From assembly GCA_009995705.1 (NCBI GenBank), contig JAADBR010000124.1, positions 1 to 19,695 on the forward strand: a DNA stretch of 19,695 bases, given 5' to 3'. The notes below the pieces were generated by a model. That model saw only the letters and a list, made by a program, of their open reading frames with translations. It did no database searches and was not told where the DNA came from. This document shows, in pieces, positions 7,548 to 14,766 of the stretch. The stretch's first letter is position 1; every line of letters begins with the position of its first letter. A program made the position numbers and the translations under genes. Source of the DNA: Microcystis aeruginosa W13-11. GTDB lineage: Bacteria > Cyanobacteriota > Cyanobacteriia > Cyanobacteriales > Microcystaceae.

Positions 7548-7564
7548 AGAGGAGCTAGGAGTTA
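7548..7564 (+). promoter_or_regulatory. Ribosome binding site of the first kinase gene
   Basis: AGAGGAG at 7548-7554 (10 nt before the ATG) and AGGAG at 7557-7561 (3 nt before it) precede the start at 7565. They are among the few strong Shine-Dalgarno sequences in the window and support that start. Confidence 0.6.
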
Positions 7565-8560
7565 ATGGTTTGGGATCTGGGCAAGACAATTAAAGATGGC
7601 CAGTACACGATTCAGGAAGTATTGGGTGAAGGAAGATTTGGCATTACCTATCGAGCCAGCGATCGCAGTGGTGATTCAGTGGTGATCAAAACGCCGAGGG
7701 ATGTGGGTTTTAAATTGTGGGAGTCTGAGCGTTTACAGAAACTTTTTTGGCAGGAAGCGAGTAAATTAAAAGGTTGTGATCATCCTCATATCGTGCGAGT
7801 TAAAGAGTTATTTTCAGAGGGTAAAGCTAACTGCATGGTTATGGAATATATTGATGGGACGACCTTAGATCGGCGATCAACAAAAATTTTACCAGAAAAA
7901 GAAGCCTTACGCTACATTGAGCAGATTGGACAGGCTTTAATGGTGGTACATAGTCGCGGTTTTCTGCATCGAGATATTCGACCGGGTAACATTATGATTC
8001 GGACTGGTAAACCAGAAGCGGTCTTAATTGATTTTGGTTTAGCCTTAGATTTTGATGAGGAATTAACCAAAACTCGTACCCAGGAATTAGCCTCAGGTTT
8101 TGCGCCTATTGAGTGTTATTCTCGTGATGCTAAACGCGGAGCTTTTACCGATATTTATAGTTTAGGAGCCGTGTTATACGAGCTTTTAACGGGTAAAATT
8201 CCAGTGAATGCGATGACTCGAAAAATTGATCATCAGCCTTTAATTGAGCCGAAAACCTACAATTCAGAAATCAGCCCTAATATCAATAAAGCCATTCTTC
8301 GGGCATTGGAATTAGACATAGATAAACGTCCTCAGTCAGTGCAAGCATGGTTTAAGGATTTAGGTTTGTCTATTCCCCAAAAAGAACAATCTAAAATATC
8401 TCCACCCATTGTTATTAATTGGACAGCAGTGACAGCAACAACAGGTTTACTGGCTCTTTCCTTGACTTTTTTAACATCTATTGGGGTGACAGATAAAATT
8501 AAGCAAATTTTATTTCCTCAACCAACTCCGACAGGTTCTCCCCCATCTTCTCCTAAGTAG
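7565..8560 (+). CDS. Hanks-type serine/threonine protein kinase, membrane anchored
   Basis: This 331-residue kinase phosphorylates Ser/Thr on unknown targets. Seen in order: glycine loop GEGRFG at 21-26, ATP-binding Lys42 in VIKT, catalytic loop HRDIRPGN at 135-142 (Asp137, Asn142), DFG at 156-158, APIE at 180-183 and TDIYSLG with Asp196. The catalytic loop has Arg where animal kinases have Lys, while all metal- and base-contributing residues are kept. One transmembrane helix at about 287-308 is followed by a short Pro/Ser-rich tail. No PASTA, TPR, WD40 or other sensor domain is present, so the input signal is unknown. It is similar in start and layout to the kinase at 8990 (both begin MVW and share the same motifs), so the two are likely tandem paralogues. 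Confidence 0.93.
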   Translation: MVWDLGKTIKDGQYTIQEVLGEGRFGITYRASDRSGDSVVIKTPRDVGFKLWESERLQKLFWQEASKLKGCDHPHIVRVKELFSEGKANCMVMEYIDGTTLDRRSTKILPEKEALRYIEQIGQALMVVHSRGFLHRDIRPGNIMIRTGKPEAVLIDFGLALDFDEELTKTRTQELASGFAPIECYSRDAKRGAFTDIYSLGAVLYELLTGKIPVNAMTRKIDHQPLIEPKTYNSEISPNINKAILRALELDIDKRPQSVQAWFKDLGLSIPQKEQSKISPPIVINWTAVTATTGLLALSLTFLTSIGVTDKIKQILFPQPTPTGSPPSSPK

Positions 8561-8584
8561 GTAGGCGTTAAAAATTATCAAATG

Positions 8585-8752
8585 CCCCCCTTATCAAGGG
8601 GGGATTAAGGAGGGATCAAACCCCCCTTATCAAGGGGGGATTAAGGGGGGATCAAACCCCCCTTATCAAGGGGGGATTAAGGAGGGATTAAGGGGGGATC
8701 AAACCCCCCTTATCAAGGGGGGATCAAGGGGGGATCAAGGGGGAATCAAGGG
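8585..8752. repeat. 36-bp tandem repeat array of CCCCCCTTATCAAGGGGGG units
   Basis: Each unit holds the near-palindrome CCCCCCTTATCAAGGGGGG, then ATTAAGGAGGGATCAAA or a close variant. Units 1 and 2 are 36 bp each, unit 3 is extended to 47 bp by an extra ATTAAGGGGGG-type block, and unit 4 decays into three GGGATCAAG-type copies. It starts 24 bp after the first kinase gene. Each unit can form a strong C6:G6 hairpin, so the array may also stop transcription, but there is no U-tract. Confidence 0.85.
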
Positions 8753-8826
8753 CGATTGCAGTTCGATAAACTCACTAACCACAATGGGATACAAGACGTG
8801 CCATTGGTGTAAACTTAAGCACCACC

Positions 8827-8913
8827 AAACTCCCGTAAGGGCGAAGCATTCGGGCAATAACCTATCGCTGAAACCGTAAATTTCTTATCCGAATGCTTCG
8901 CCCCTACAAACTC
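8827..8913. mobile_element. 73-bp MITE-like inverted-repeat element
   Basis: The arms GTAAGGGCGAAGCATTCGG (8835-8853) and CCGAATGCTTCGCCCCTAC (8889-8907) are reverse complements at 18 of 19 positions around a 35-nt core. AAACTC occurs just outside both ends (8827-8832, 8908-8913) and could be a 6-bp target duplication, with two extra C on the left. No coding capacity. It resembles the small non-autonomous repeats that are abundant in bloom-forming cyanobacteria. Confidence 0.7.
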
Positions 8914-8936
8914 AAATACCAAAACATAAGCCAATT

Positions 8937-8966
8937 TTGAGACAAAGGCAGATTTTTTGGTATGAT
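8937..8966 (+). promoter_or_regulatory. Sigma-70-type promoter for the second kinase
   Basis: TTGAGA (8937-8942) and TATGAT (8961-8966) are separated by 18 nt, each one base from consensus. The ATG at 8990 lies 23 nt downstream, so the 5' leader would be about 17 nt, and no Shine-Dalgarno is seen. Confidence 0.6.
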
Positions 8967-8989
8967 AAAGATAACTATCGCAAAATTCT

Positions 8990-10516
8990 ATGGTTTGGCA
9001 AGCGGGACAACTCCTCCACAATGGCAAGTACGAGATCCTTGAGGTCTTGGGACGGGGAGGTTTTGGCCTGACCTATAAAGCACGTCATCGCCAACTCACC
9101 CTGGAAGTGGTGATCAAAACTCCTGATATTTTGCAAAAAAGAGATACGGAATACGAGGATTATGTTAGACAATTTGAGGCGGAAGGGCGCAAGTTAGCCA
9201 AATTTTCCCAGACTCCCCATGCCCATATCGTCCGTATTTCCGATTTTTTTACTGAAGGTCAAGTTCCCTGTTTGGTGATGGATTTTATTCAGGGTCAAAC
9301 TTTGATGGAAAGGGTGAAAACTCAAGGAAAATTATCGGAAGCGGAATGTTTAAAATATATTCGGCAAATTGGCAGCGCATTAGAGGCAGTTCATCAAGCA
9401 GGAATGGTACACCGAGACGCTCATCCTGGCAATATTATGATTCAACCTAATGGGAATGCTATCTTGATTGATTTTGGCATTGCTAAAGAGATTATTCCAG
9501 CCGGTAGTAGTTCGACGGATTATGCCGCGAATCCCAGCTTTGCCCCCTATGAACAAATTTATGGAGGTAGCAAGGCCAATCGTCAGCCGAGCGTGGATAT
9601 TTACGCCCTAGCCGCCAGTTTTTATTATGCGGTAACTGGTCAAAAACCGACTCCTTCAATGGAACGCCGTTTAGATAATCGTCCCTTAACATCACCGAAA
9701 GAAATTAATCCTAATTTAAGTGATCATCTTAACAAAGCCATTACTCTGGGAATGGCTTTGGAAAAAGAAAACCGCCCTCAGTCCATGTCCGATTGGCTTC
9801 AACAATTGGAATTACCACCGCCTCCTGTAGAAGAAAAATATCGTCAAGAAAAAGTTAATCCCCCACAGCCAAGGAAAGAACCAAAAGTGGCTGAAACAAA
9901 AGCCTCTGTTAACCCAAAACCTTCTGAAAATTCTCTTCAGAAAAAACTCAAAGATATCCCCTGGGGTTGGTTAATCGGTGTGTTTCTTGTTTATGGTTTA
10001 ATTGGTTACACTTTAGCTGTCAGTTCAGCACGATGGCAAGTTTGGGCTGGGGCTGTGGCTGCGGCTGTGGCTGTGGTTGCGGCTGTGGCTTTGGTTGCGG
10101 CTGGGGCTGTGGCTTGGGCTGGGGTTTGGGCTGTGCCTTGGGCTGGGGCTGTGGTTGTGGCTTGGGCTGTGGCTTGGGCTGTGGCTGTGGCTGGGGCTGT
10201 GGCTGTGGCTGGGGCTGTGGCTGAGTTATTGTTGTATCGCCGGGAAAGTACAAATCAGTTTGCACCTTTCTTGCTTTTTGTTTTTCCTGGATTGATAGGT
10301 GGTATTACTTTCAGTCTGATCTCAGGGAATGTTCTTGGGGGAGTAGTAACTGGAATAGGGAGCATGGTAATAGTATTTACTCAGTCTCATACTACATTAG
10401 AGTTAGACAGGAAAAACTTTACTTCCTTCGGTATTTTTCTGATTCTTGCTGTTACAAATTTAAGTGGTTTAGCAAGCGGTTGGTTATTGCGTTTTCTCCT
10501 GCATTCCAAAGGCTAA
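8990..10516 (+). CDS. Hanks-type serine/threonine protein kinase with repeat-encoded membrane domain
   Basis: This 508-residue kinase has glycine loop GRGGFG at 21-26, Lys43 in VIKT, catalytic loop HRDAHPGN at 141-148 (Asp143, Asn148; the usual Lys is His), DFG at 161-163, APYE at 185-188 and a Pro/Lys-rich linker at about 273-310. A first membrane helix (WGWLIGVFLVYGLIGYTLAV, about 325-344) is followed by residues 352-411, in which nearly every second residue is Ala with Val, Gly, Trp or Leu between. This stretch is encoded by 30 hexamers. Three more hydrophobic helices follow to the end (PFLLFVFPGLIGGITF, GVVTGIGSMVIVF, FGIFLILAVTNLSGLA). The repeat changes base composition strongly relative to flanks but keeps frame. 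The sensor input is unknown; the C-terminal membrane part presumably anchors it. Confidence 0.9.
   Translation: MVWQAGQLLHNGKYEILEVLGRGGFGLTYKARHRQLTLEVVIKTPDILQKRDTEYEDYVRQFEAEGRKLAKFSQTPHAHIVRISDFFTEGQVPCLVMDFIQGQTLMERVKTQGKLSEAECLKYIRQIGSALEAVHQAGMVHRDAHPGNIMIQPNGNAILIDFGIAKEIIPAGSSSTDYAANPSFAPYEQIYGGSKANRQPSVDIYALAASFYYAVTGQKPTPSMERRLDNRPLTSPKEINPNLSDHLNKAITLGMALEKENRPQSMSDWLQQLELPPPPVEEKYRQEKVNPPQPRKEPKVAETKASVNPKPSENSLQKKLKDIPWGWLIGVFLVYGLIGYTLAVSSARWQVWAGAVAAAVAVVAAVALVAAGAVAWAGVWAVPWAGAVVVAWAVAWAVAVAGAVAVAGAVAELLLYRRESTNQFAPFLLFVFPGLIGGITFSLISGNVLGGVVTGIGSMVIVFTQSHTTLELDRKNFTSFGIFLILAVTNLSGLASGWLLRFLLHSKG
10045..10224 (+). repeat. Thirty-copy hexanucleotide (GGCTGN-type) repeat within the kinase gene
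   Basis: The 180 bp divide exactly into 30 hexamers, mostly GGCTGT, GGCTGG, GGCTTG and GGTTGC. In the gene's frame every second codon is GCT (Ala). Because the period is six, gain or loss of units cannot shift frame. No TAA, TAG or TGA occurs within it on other plus frames, nor stops on the minus strand, which explains the several long overlapping open frames here. Confidence 0.95.
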
Positions 10517-10760
10517 CAAAACATAAAACTATCCTCACAATTCCTTTTTTTCTATTGTTATCTTCCCTAGATTAGGTTAATTAATGCAACCCAAAAACTA
10601 AATTGCCCCCTAGTAGTGACTCTATTCTGCTGAGGAGCATCTCACTTGTGCCATGCGTATTAATGCTTATAGCTGTCAAAAACTATAAAACAATGAGCTT
10701 GTAATCAAAAGTTCATGTCTGCGTCACAGTAAGTTCATATCCCCCGCCTAAATTAGAGAT
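10517..10760. other. Non-coding DNA upstream of the htrA leader
   Basis: No gene, tRNA or long repeat is visible. A weak -10-like TAAATT (10749-10754) lies 6 nt before the inverted repeat at 10761, with no -35 match at proper spacing. Confidence 0.4.
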
Positions 10761-10827
10761 AGTCAGTCCTCAGCCGTTTTCCGAAACACTCCTCTCACAC
10801 CCACGATTACTAGGACTGACTTTTATT
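10761..10827 (+). ncRNA. Candidate structured RNA or 5' leader upstream of htrA
   Basis: AGTCAGTCCT (10761-10770) is perfectly complementary to AGGACTGACT (10812-10821), and the downstream arm runs into TTTTATT, the shape of an intrinsic terminator. The 41-nt interior holds a small GTTT-TCCG-AAAC hairpin and a pyrimidine/A stretch ACTCCTCTCACACCCACG that would be single-stranded. That stretch is close to, but not identical with, the ACUCCUCACAC core of the cyanobacterial sRNA Yfr1 (two extra bases). It ends 37 nt before the htrA start. It could be an independent sRNA of about 65 nt or a leader that attenuates htrA. Expression is not shown by sequence alone. Confidence 0.45.
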
Positions 10828-10858
10828 CCCTTCTCAAAATGGTTAAACAGTAAAAACT

Positions 10859-12139
10859 ATGACTCACAATATTTTTAACGATAATATTTCCCCGCGCAAC
10901 GAAGGTAATCCCAAACGCTCCAAATCTTCTGCAATGAAAAAACTTTTTGCCTATTCCTCCTTACTGGTTTTGGGTGCTGGGTTAGGTATCGGTGCCACCT
11001 ATGCCTACAGCCAAAATCCTCTAGAATTAGCCCAAAATATTGCCCCCGCTGCCAATAATCCTCGCCCTTCCACACCAGCGGCAGCCGCTCCCTCGTCTCT
11101 GGTTATTCCTACTAATTTTGTCGCTTCTGTGGTGCAGGAAGTGGGGCCAGCGGTGGTGAGAATTAATGCTTCTAGGGAAGTCAATGGAGGCGGTGATTTT
11201 TCGGAATTTGCTAACGATCCTGTTTTCCGTCGCTTCTTCGGTTCTCAAATACCAGAGGGAGGAGAAAAACAAGTTCAAAGGGGTACAGGTTCCGGGTTTA
11301 TTATCAGTAATGACGGTAAAATTATCACCAATGCTCACGTTGTCGAGGGAGCAGATAAGGTGACTGTCACCCTCAAAGATGGTCGCACTATTGATGGTAA
11401 AGTCTTAGGTAGTGATCCTTTAACTGATGTGGCAGTGGTACAGGTAGAAACGAGCAATTTACCCACGGTTAAATTAGGTAATTCCGATAGTTTACAAGTG
11501 GGAGAATGGGCGATCGCTATCGGTAATCCTTTGGGATTAGATAACACTGTCACCACGGGGATTATTAGCGCCAAGGAACGCAATGGCTCCCAAATTGGTG
11601 CTAGTGATAAATTGGTGGATTTCCTGCAAACTGATGCGGCAATTAACCCCGGAAATTCTGGCGGACCTTTGTTAAATGCTCAGGGAGAAGTTATCGGAGT
11701 TAACACTGCTATCATTCAAAATGCCCAGGGGTTAGGTTTTGCTATTCCGATTAAAACTGCCCAAAGAATCGCTGAACAATTAATCGCCACGGGTAAGGTG
11801 GAACATCCCTATCTCGGTGTTCAAATGGTGCAGTTAACTCCAGAGGTAAAAGAACAATTAGCCGATAGTCCCATGGCTGATAATTGGACTATCCCCGATG
11901 ATTCTGGTGTCTTGTTGGTGCGGGTGATGAGAGATTCTCCTGCCGCAGCAGCAGGATTGCGATCGGGTGATGTGTTAAAGTCTGTAGGTGGTAAGAATGT
12001 CACCGATCCCGATGCGGTTCGGGAAATTGTGGCTAATACTCAAATCGGCGATAATTTGCCCGTAGAAATTAGCCGGGGAGGACAAAAAATTAATCTGAAT
12101 ATTCAAGTGGGTAGCTTGAATACTGCTAACAGATCCTAG
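10859..12139 (+). CDS. htrA: HtrA/Deg-family serine protease (HhoA/HhoB/HtrA type)
   Basis: This ATP-independent protease and chaperone degrades damaged proteins in the periplasm or thylakoid lumen. Seen: a cytoplasmic N-tail, a hydrophobic signal or anchor at about 28-50 (KKLFAYSSLLVLGAGLGIG), a low-complexity Ala/Pro linker at about 60-82, a trypsin-like domain with the catalytic triad His160 (TNAHVVEG), Asp190 (DPLTDVAVV) and Ser267 (NPGNSGGPL), and one PDZ domain at about 318-416. At 426 residues with a single PDZ it fits the cyanobacterial HhoA/HhoB/HtrA trio; which of the three cannot be decided here. Met26 (MKKLFAY) is an alternative start giving a cleaner signal peptide. The gene has its own terminator at 12173-12207 and a structured leader candidate upstream. 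Confidence 0.95.
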   Translation: MTHNIFNDNISPRNEGNPKRSKSSAMKKLFAYSSLLVLGAGLGIGATYAYSQNPLELAQNIAPAANNPRPSTPAAAAPSSLVIPTNFVASVVQEVGPAVVRINASREVNGGGDFSEFANDPVFRRFFGSQIPEGGEKQVQRGTGSGFIISNDGKIITNAHVVEGADKVTVTLKDGRTIDGKVLGSDPLTDVAVVQVETSNLPTVKLGNSDSLQVGEWAIAIGNPLGLDNTVTTGIISAKERNGSQIGASDKLVDFLQTDAAINPGNSGGPLLNAQGEVIGVNTAIIQNAQGLGFAIPIKTAQRIAEQLIATGKVEHPYLGVQMVQLTPEVKEQLADSPMADNWTIPDDSGVLLVRVMRDSPAAAAGLRSGDVLKSVGGKNVTDPDAVREIVANTQIGDNLPVEISRGGQKINLNIQVGSLNTANRS

Positions 12140-12172
12140 TCTGGAAGATAAGTGGTAAAAGACCGAAACTTT

Positions 12173-12212
12173 ATAGAGAGCTTGTTGGTAAGCTCTCTAT
12201 ATTTCTGTTTTT
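12173..12212 (+). terminator. Intrinsic terminator of htrA
   Basis: ATAGAGAGCTT (12173-12183) pairs with AAGCTCTCTAT (12190-12200) across a 6-nt loop, giving an 11-bp perfect stem. It is followed by the T-rich ATTTCTGTTTTT. It lies 34 bp after the htrA stop. Confidence 0.88.
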
Positions 12213-12284
12213 ACTTTTGGCTCTTAAATAGCCGAAGAACACTCGGAAAAGTTTTCATAATATTGGTCACATAAACATTTTTTT

Positions 12285-12860
12285 TCACAAATCTCCACCA
12301 TCATAGCTTGTTTCGGCGCAGAAAACCATCACAAACATGGCTAAAGAGGGAATCGCTTTGTCTCTCCAACTTTTTAAGCTACAAATGATCTTTTGATTGT
12401 TATTATGATTTGTCCTTATATAGTTAAATAAATCAGCTATAAAATCTTTATCGTTATCTATACACATTAGCAAATCATATATTTTATTGCTTTCTAAATA
12501 TTGATAAAGTTGGTTATATTGCTGAATTTTAGGAGGATTTTCTTTGATCATATCAAGTTTTTGAAGCAAAGCATCTAAACAGCGAGTCTCAAAAGATTTT
12601 TTGCGTTGGTCATATATTCTAGAAATTGATAAAATAAGTTCATTAATTGTGTAGCTTTGGATTGTTCCAAAGAATATACCAAAGTTCCCACGAGAGGTAT
12701 CATTAACATCTTGGACTCTCTCGTTAATAGCTTGAATTAGATAATTAGCCCTTTCTGCTTGGAATAAGTCTTTGACTAATCCATTCTCAATAATATCTTT
12801 AATGTCATTTAATGGCTCTTCGTTACTTGTTATGGTTCGATAGGGGGGGGCATAAATTGA
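12285..12860 (-). pseudogene. Broken gene of unknown function, possibly HEPN/AbiU2-like
   Basis: A minus-strand frame of 191 codons has clear protein-like helical composition (for example NFGIFFGTIQSYTINELIL and SISRIYDQRKKSFETRC) but lacks any ATG, GTG or TTG until codon 98. An in-frame TAG sits at 12861-12863. Just inside the 5' end is a run of eight C (plus-strand G8, 12843-12850). Removing one C would join it to an upstream open frame that ends LEKDLVNLCPP, so an indel in the run may have broken it, or the upstream part may be unrelated. The C-terminal SLKSWRDKAI recalls the R-x-K...AH end of HEPN-type proteins, but the expected His is absent and the tail looks foreign, suggesting 3' damage as well. 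The family assignment is a guess. Confidence 0.6.
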
Positions 12861-13349
12861 CTAAATCCTTCTCTAGCAAAAGACTTAATTGATGAGTTCG
12901 CTCTAGATCAAAAACAATTGACAAAAACCATTTAATAATACTAAATTCATAGAGCTTTATACACTTTATTTTTTAAAAAGTGGTTGGGCGCGAATATTAG
13001 GGATTAGAAGACACTTCTCTCTGTAGTTATGGTTCTTAGACTCTTCCCCCGTTTATTAATTTTTGGATATCTTTGCCATAGAGCAAACCTGATTAGCAGT
13101 TAAAACCATCTTAATACTAAAAACAATCCTACTAGGATGGACACCTATTGTTACAAAACTTTACGAAATTATCCCCTAGCGACGATGAGAGATTGCAACA
13201 GGGCGATCGCCACTCACACCATCCCCTGTTCAATAATCTAGTTAACGCAACTCACAATCACATCTCCATAACAAGGTTTCGGATTACACCAGCAGGTCAA
13301 GACCACCAGCTTCCCCTCGTCCACATTAATCGCGATCAACTTCAACGCG
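12861..13349. other. Gene-poor stretch between the broken gene and the CRISPR remnant
   Basis: No recognised gene. A 33-codon minus-strand frame lies just upstream of the C8 tract. A 13-bp palindrome ATCCTACTAGGAT is at 13126-13138. A 76-codon plus-strand frame at 13148-13378 has a TTG start and a C-terminus that is made of CRISPR repeat sequence, so it is not accepted as a gene. Confidence 0.45.
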
Positions 13350-13459
13350 CTCTCTACCTGCGCTTAGAAATTAATTGAATGGAAACTAGGCAAACTGTCT
13401 CTTTAGTGATTAATTCAATTTTCTCTCTACTCGCGCTTATAAATTAATTGAATGGAAAC
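13350..13459 (+). CRISPR. Two-repeat CRISPR remnant with one spacer
   Basis: Two 37-nt copies at 13350-13386 and 13423-13459 agree at 34 positions. Both begin CTCTCTAC and end in the 19 bases AAATTAATTGAATGGAAAC, with the last eight, ATGGAAAC, resembling the crRNA 5' handle of type I/III repeats. The single spacer at 13387-13422 is 36 nt, the normal size. No third copy is found one period (73 bp) upstream or downstream, no AT-rich leader is evident and no cas gene is in the window, so it is probably an orphan or decayed array. Confidence 0.72.
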
Positions 13460-13599
13460 ATCCTTTCCCTAGCTGAGAGACTATCGGTCTTAGAGTCGTT
13501 TCTAGTCGCAGATATGGACAAGCTGGTGATCCTAAATCAGATAGGAAAGATGCTCTTTAATCCCCTAGTTATTTTATTTCTTCTGTGGGGGGTGCGCCC

Positions 13600-13628
13600 T
13601 TGAAAGTTCTTAAGTGCTGTATTATAGA
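13600..13628 (+). promoter_or_regulatory. Possible promoter of the acyltransferase gene
   Basis: TTGAAA (13600-13605) and TATAGA (13623-13628) with 17-nt spacing lie 85 bp before the ATG. The -10 is a weak match, so this is tentative. Otherwise 13460-13713 shows no gene. Confidence 0.35.
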
Positions 13629-13713
13629 TCAAGGAAAGCCGTTCTAAAACGATGGGTTTTTTAACCGAAATTTGCGATAATTAAGATGCGCTTAAATTAT
13701 CAACTGGGCATCA

Positions 13714-14613
13714 ATGCAGATTTTTAGTTCTTTTGTCTCATCTACGGCGACTTTTGCCGAATTATCCCTACAAGCGGCTAAGGCCCCTGTTGATACCCTC
13801 ACCGGTTGGTCATTAGAGGATCGCGATCCGCAAGTGATCGAAAAATTTGTCCCCCTTCTGGACTGGTTTTATCACCATTATTTTCGCGTCGAAACCAATG
13901 GTTGGGAAAATATCCCCCCCTCAGGACAAGTATTATTCATCGGCTCCCATAACGGCGGTTTAGCGGCTCCCGATATGTTTATGATGATTTATGATTGGTT
14001 TCAACGCTTTGGCAGCGAGCGCTTAGTCTATGGTTTGATGGATTCGCGAGTCTGGCGATTTTTTCCACCCCAAGCTGGTCTAGCGACTCAAATAGGGGCC
14101 ATTCATGCCCATCCCAAAATGGCGATCGCTGCTTTGGATAGTGGCGCTAGTGTCCTAATTTATCCCGGAGGTGCTACGGATGTTTTCCGTCCCCACAGTT
14201 TAAGAAATAAAATTCATTTTGCCGGTAATCAAGCTTTTGTTAAACTAGCTTTACAGTACGAAGTGCCGATTATTCCCGCCATCTCCCACGGCGCTCACTC
14301 GACTCTGTTTGTTCTCGAGGACATTTATCCTCAATTAAAAGAATTACATAAACAGGGTATGCCTTGGCCTTTCGGTATTGACCCCGGGACTTGTCCCATC
14401 TATTTCGGTTTACCCTGGGGACTAGCTATCGGTCCATTGCCGAATATTCCCTTACCCGTACCGATACAGACGCGGGTTTGTCCCCCAATTATTTTTGAAC
14501 GTTACGGCAAAAAAGCGGCCCGGGACCGCCGTTATGTACGGGAATGTTATGAGAAAGTCTGTTATTTGATGCAGCAACAACTCGATCAATTAGTGGCGGC
14601 CAATTCTCCCTGA
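13714..14613 (+). CDS. Lysophospholipid/diacylglycerol acyltransferase-like protein (MGAT/DGAT2-like group)
   Basis: This 299-residue protein has the features of membrane-associated O-acyltransferases that move an acyl chain onto a lipid hydroxyl. Seen: LFIGSHNGGLAAPD at 74-87 in the place of the catalytic HX4D motif (His79, with Asp at +8 rather than +5), FFPPQAGL at 116-123, the glycine motif YPGGATDVFRPHSL at 150-163 that corresponds to PGGxxE of the MGAT/DGAT2 group, and VPIIPAISHGAHSTL at 184-198. In cyanobacteria such proteins have been linked to wax- or plastoquinol-ester-like lipids (e.g. Slr2103 of Synechocystis), which is a plausible but unproved role here. It lies 153 bp upstream of fabG on the same strand, a lipid-related neighbour. 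No Shine-Dalgarno is visible. Confidence 0.8.
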   Translation: MQIFSSFVSSTATFAELSLQAAKAPVDTLTGWSLEDRDPQVIEKFVPLLDWFYHHYFRVETNGWENIPPSGQVLFIGSHNGGLAAPDMFMMIYDWFQRFGSERLVYGLMDSRVWRFFPPQAGLATQIGAIHAHPKMAIAALDSGASVLIYPGGATDVFRPHSLRNKIHFAGNQAFVKLALQYEVPIIPAISHGAHSTLFVLEDIYPQLKELHKQGMPWPFGIDPGTCPIYFGLPWGLAIGPLPNIPLPVPIQTRVCPPIIFERYGKKAARDRRYVRECYEKVCYLMQQQLDQLVAANSP

Positions 14614-14766
14614 TACTATACAGGAAAGTGGGGACAGAGCGATCGCGATTGAGGATTGCTGCGGTCAGATTAACCCGCTTGTGAGATAATGAAGTGTTTT
14701 GAGGAAAGTTATCAGTACAAAGTTTTCTCTTGAGATTTGACGATTATTTGGGGAATGCAGAAAATT

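Noticed and set aside
8815..9172. Minus-strand open frames of 65-70 codons
   Set aside because: They cover the MITE-like repeat and the kinase promoter/start in antisense, and have no protein-like conservation signal.
9967..10295. Cys-Gly, Leu-Trp and Gln-Pro repeat open frames
   Set aside because: These are alternate frames of the hexamer array; the kinase frame continues with coherent sequence on both sides, the others do not.
10761..10827. Direct assignment as Yfr1
   Set aside because: The core differs by two inserted bases and the fold is one long stem rather than two hairpins flanking a single strand, so only a similarity is reported.
12285..12569. Intact 94-residue gene starting at a TTG
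   Set aside because: Protein-like sequence clearly continues 97 codons upstream of that TTG in the same frame, so this is part of a longer broken gene.
13148..13378. 76-codon plus-strand frame before the CRISPR remnant
   Set aside because: TTG start without ribosome binding site, and its last residues are encoded by CRISPR repeat; no family recognised.
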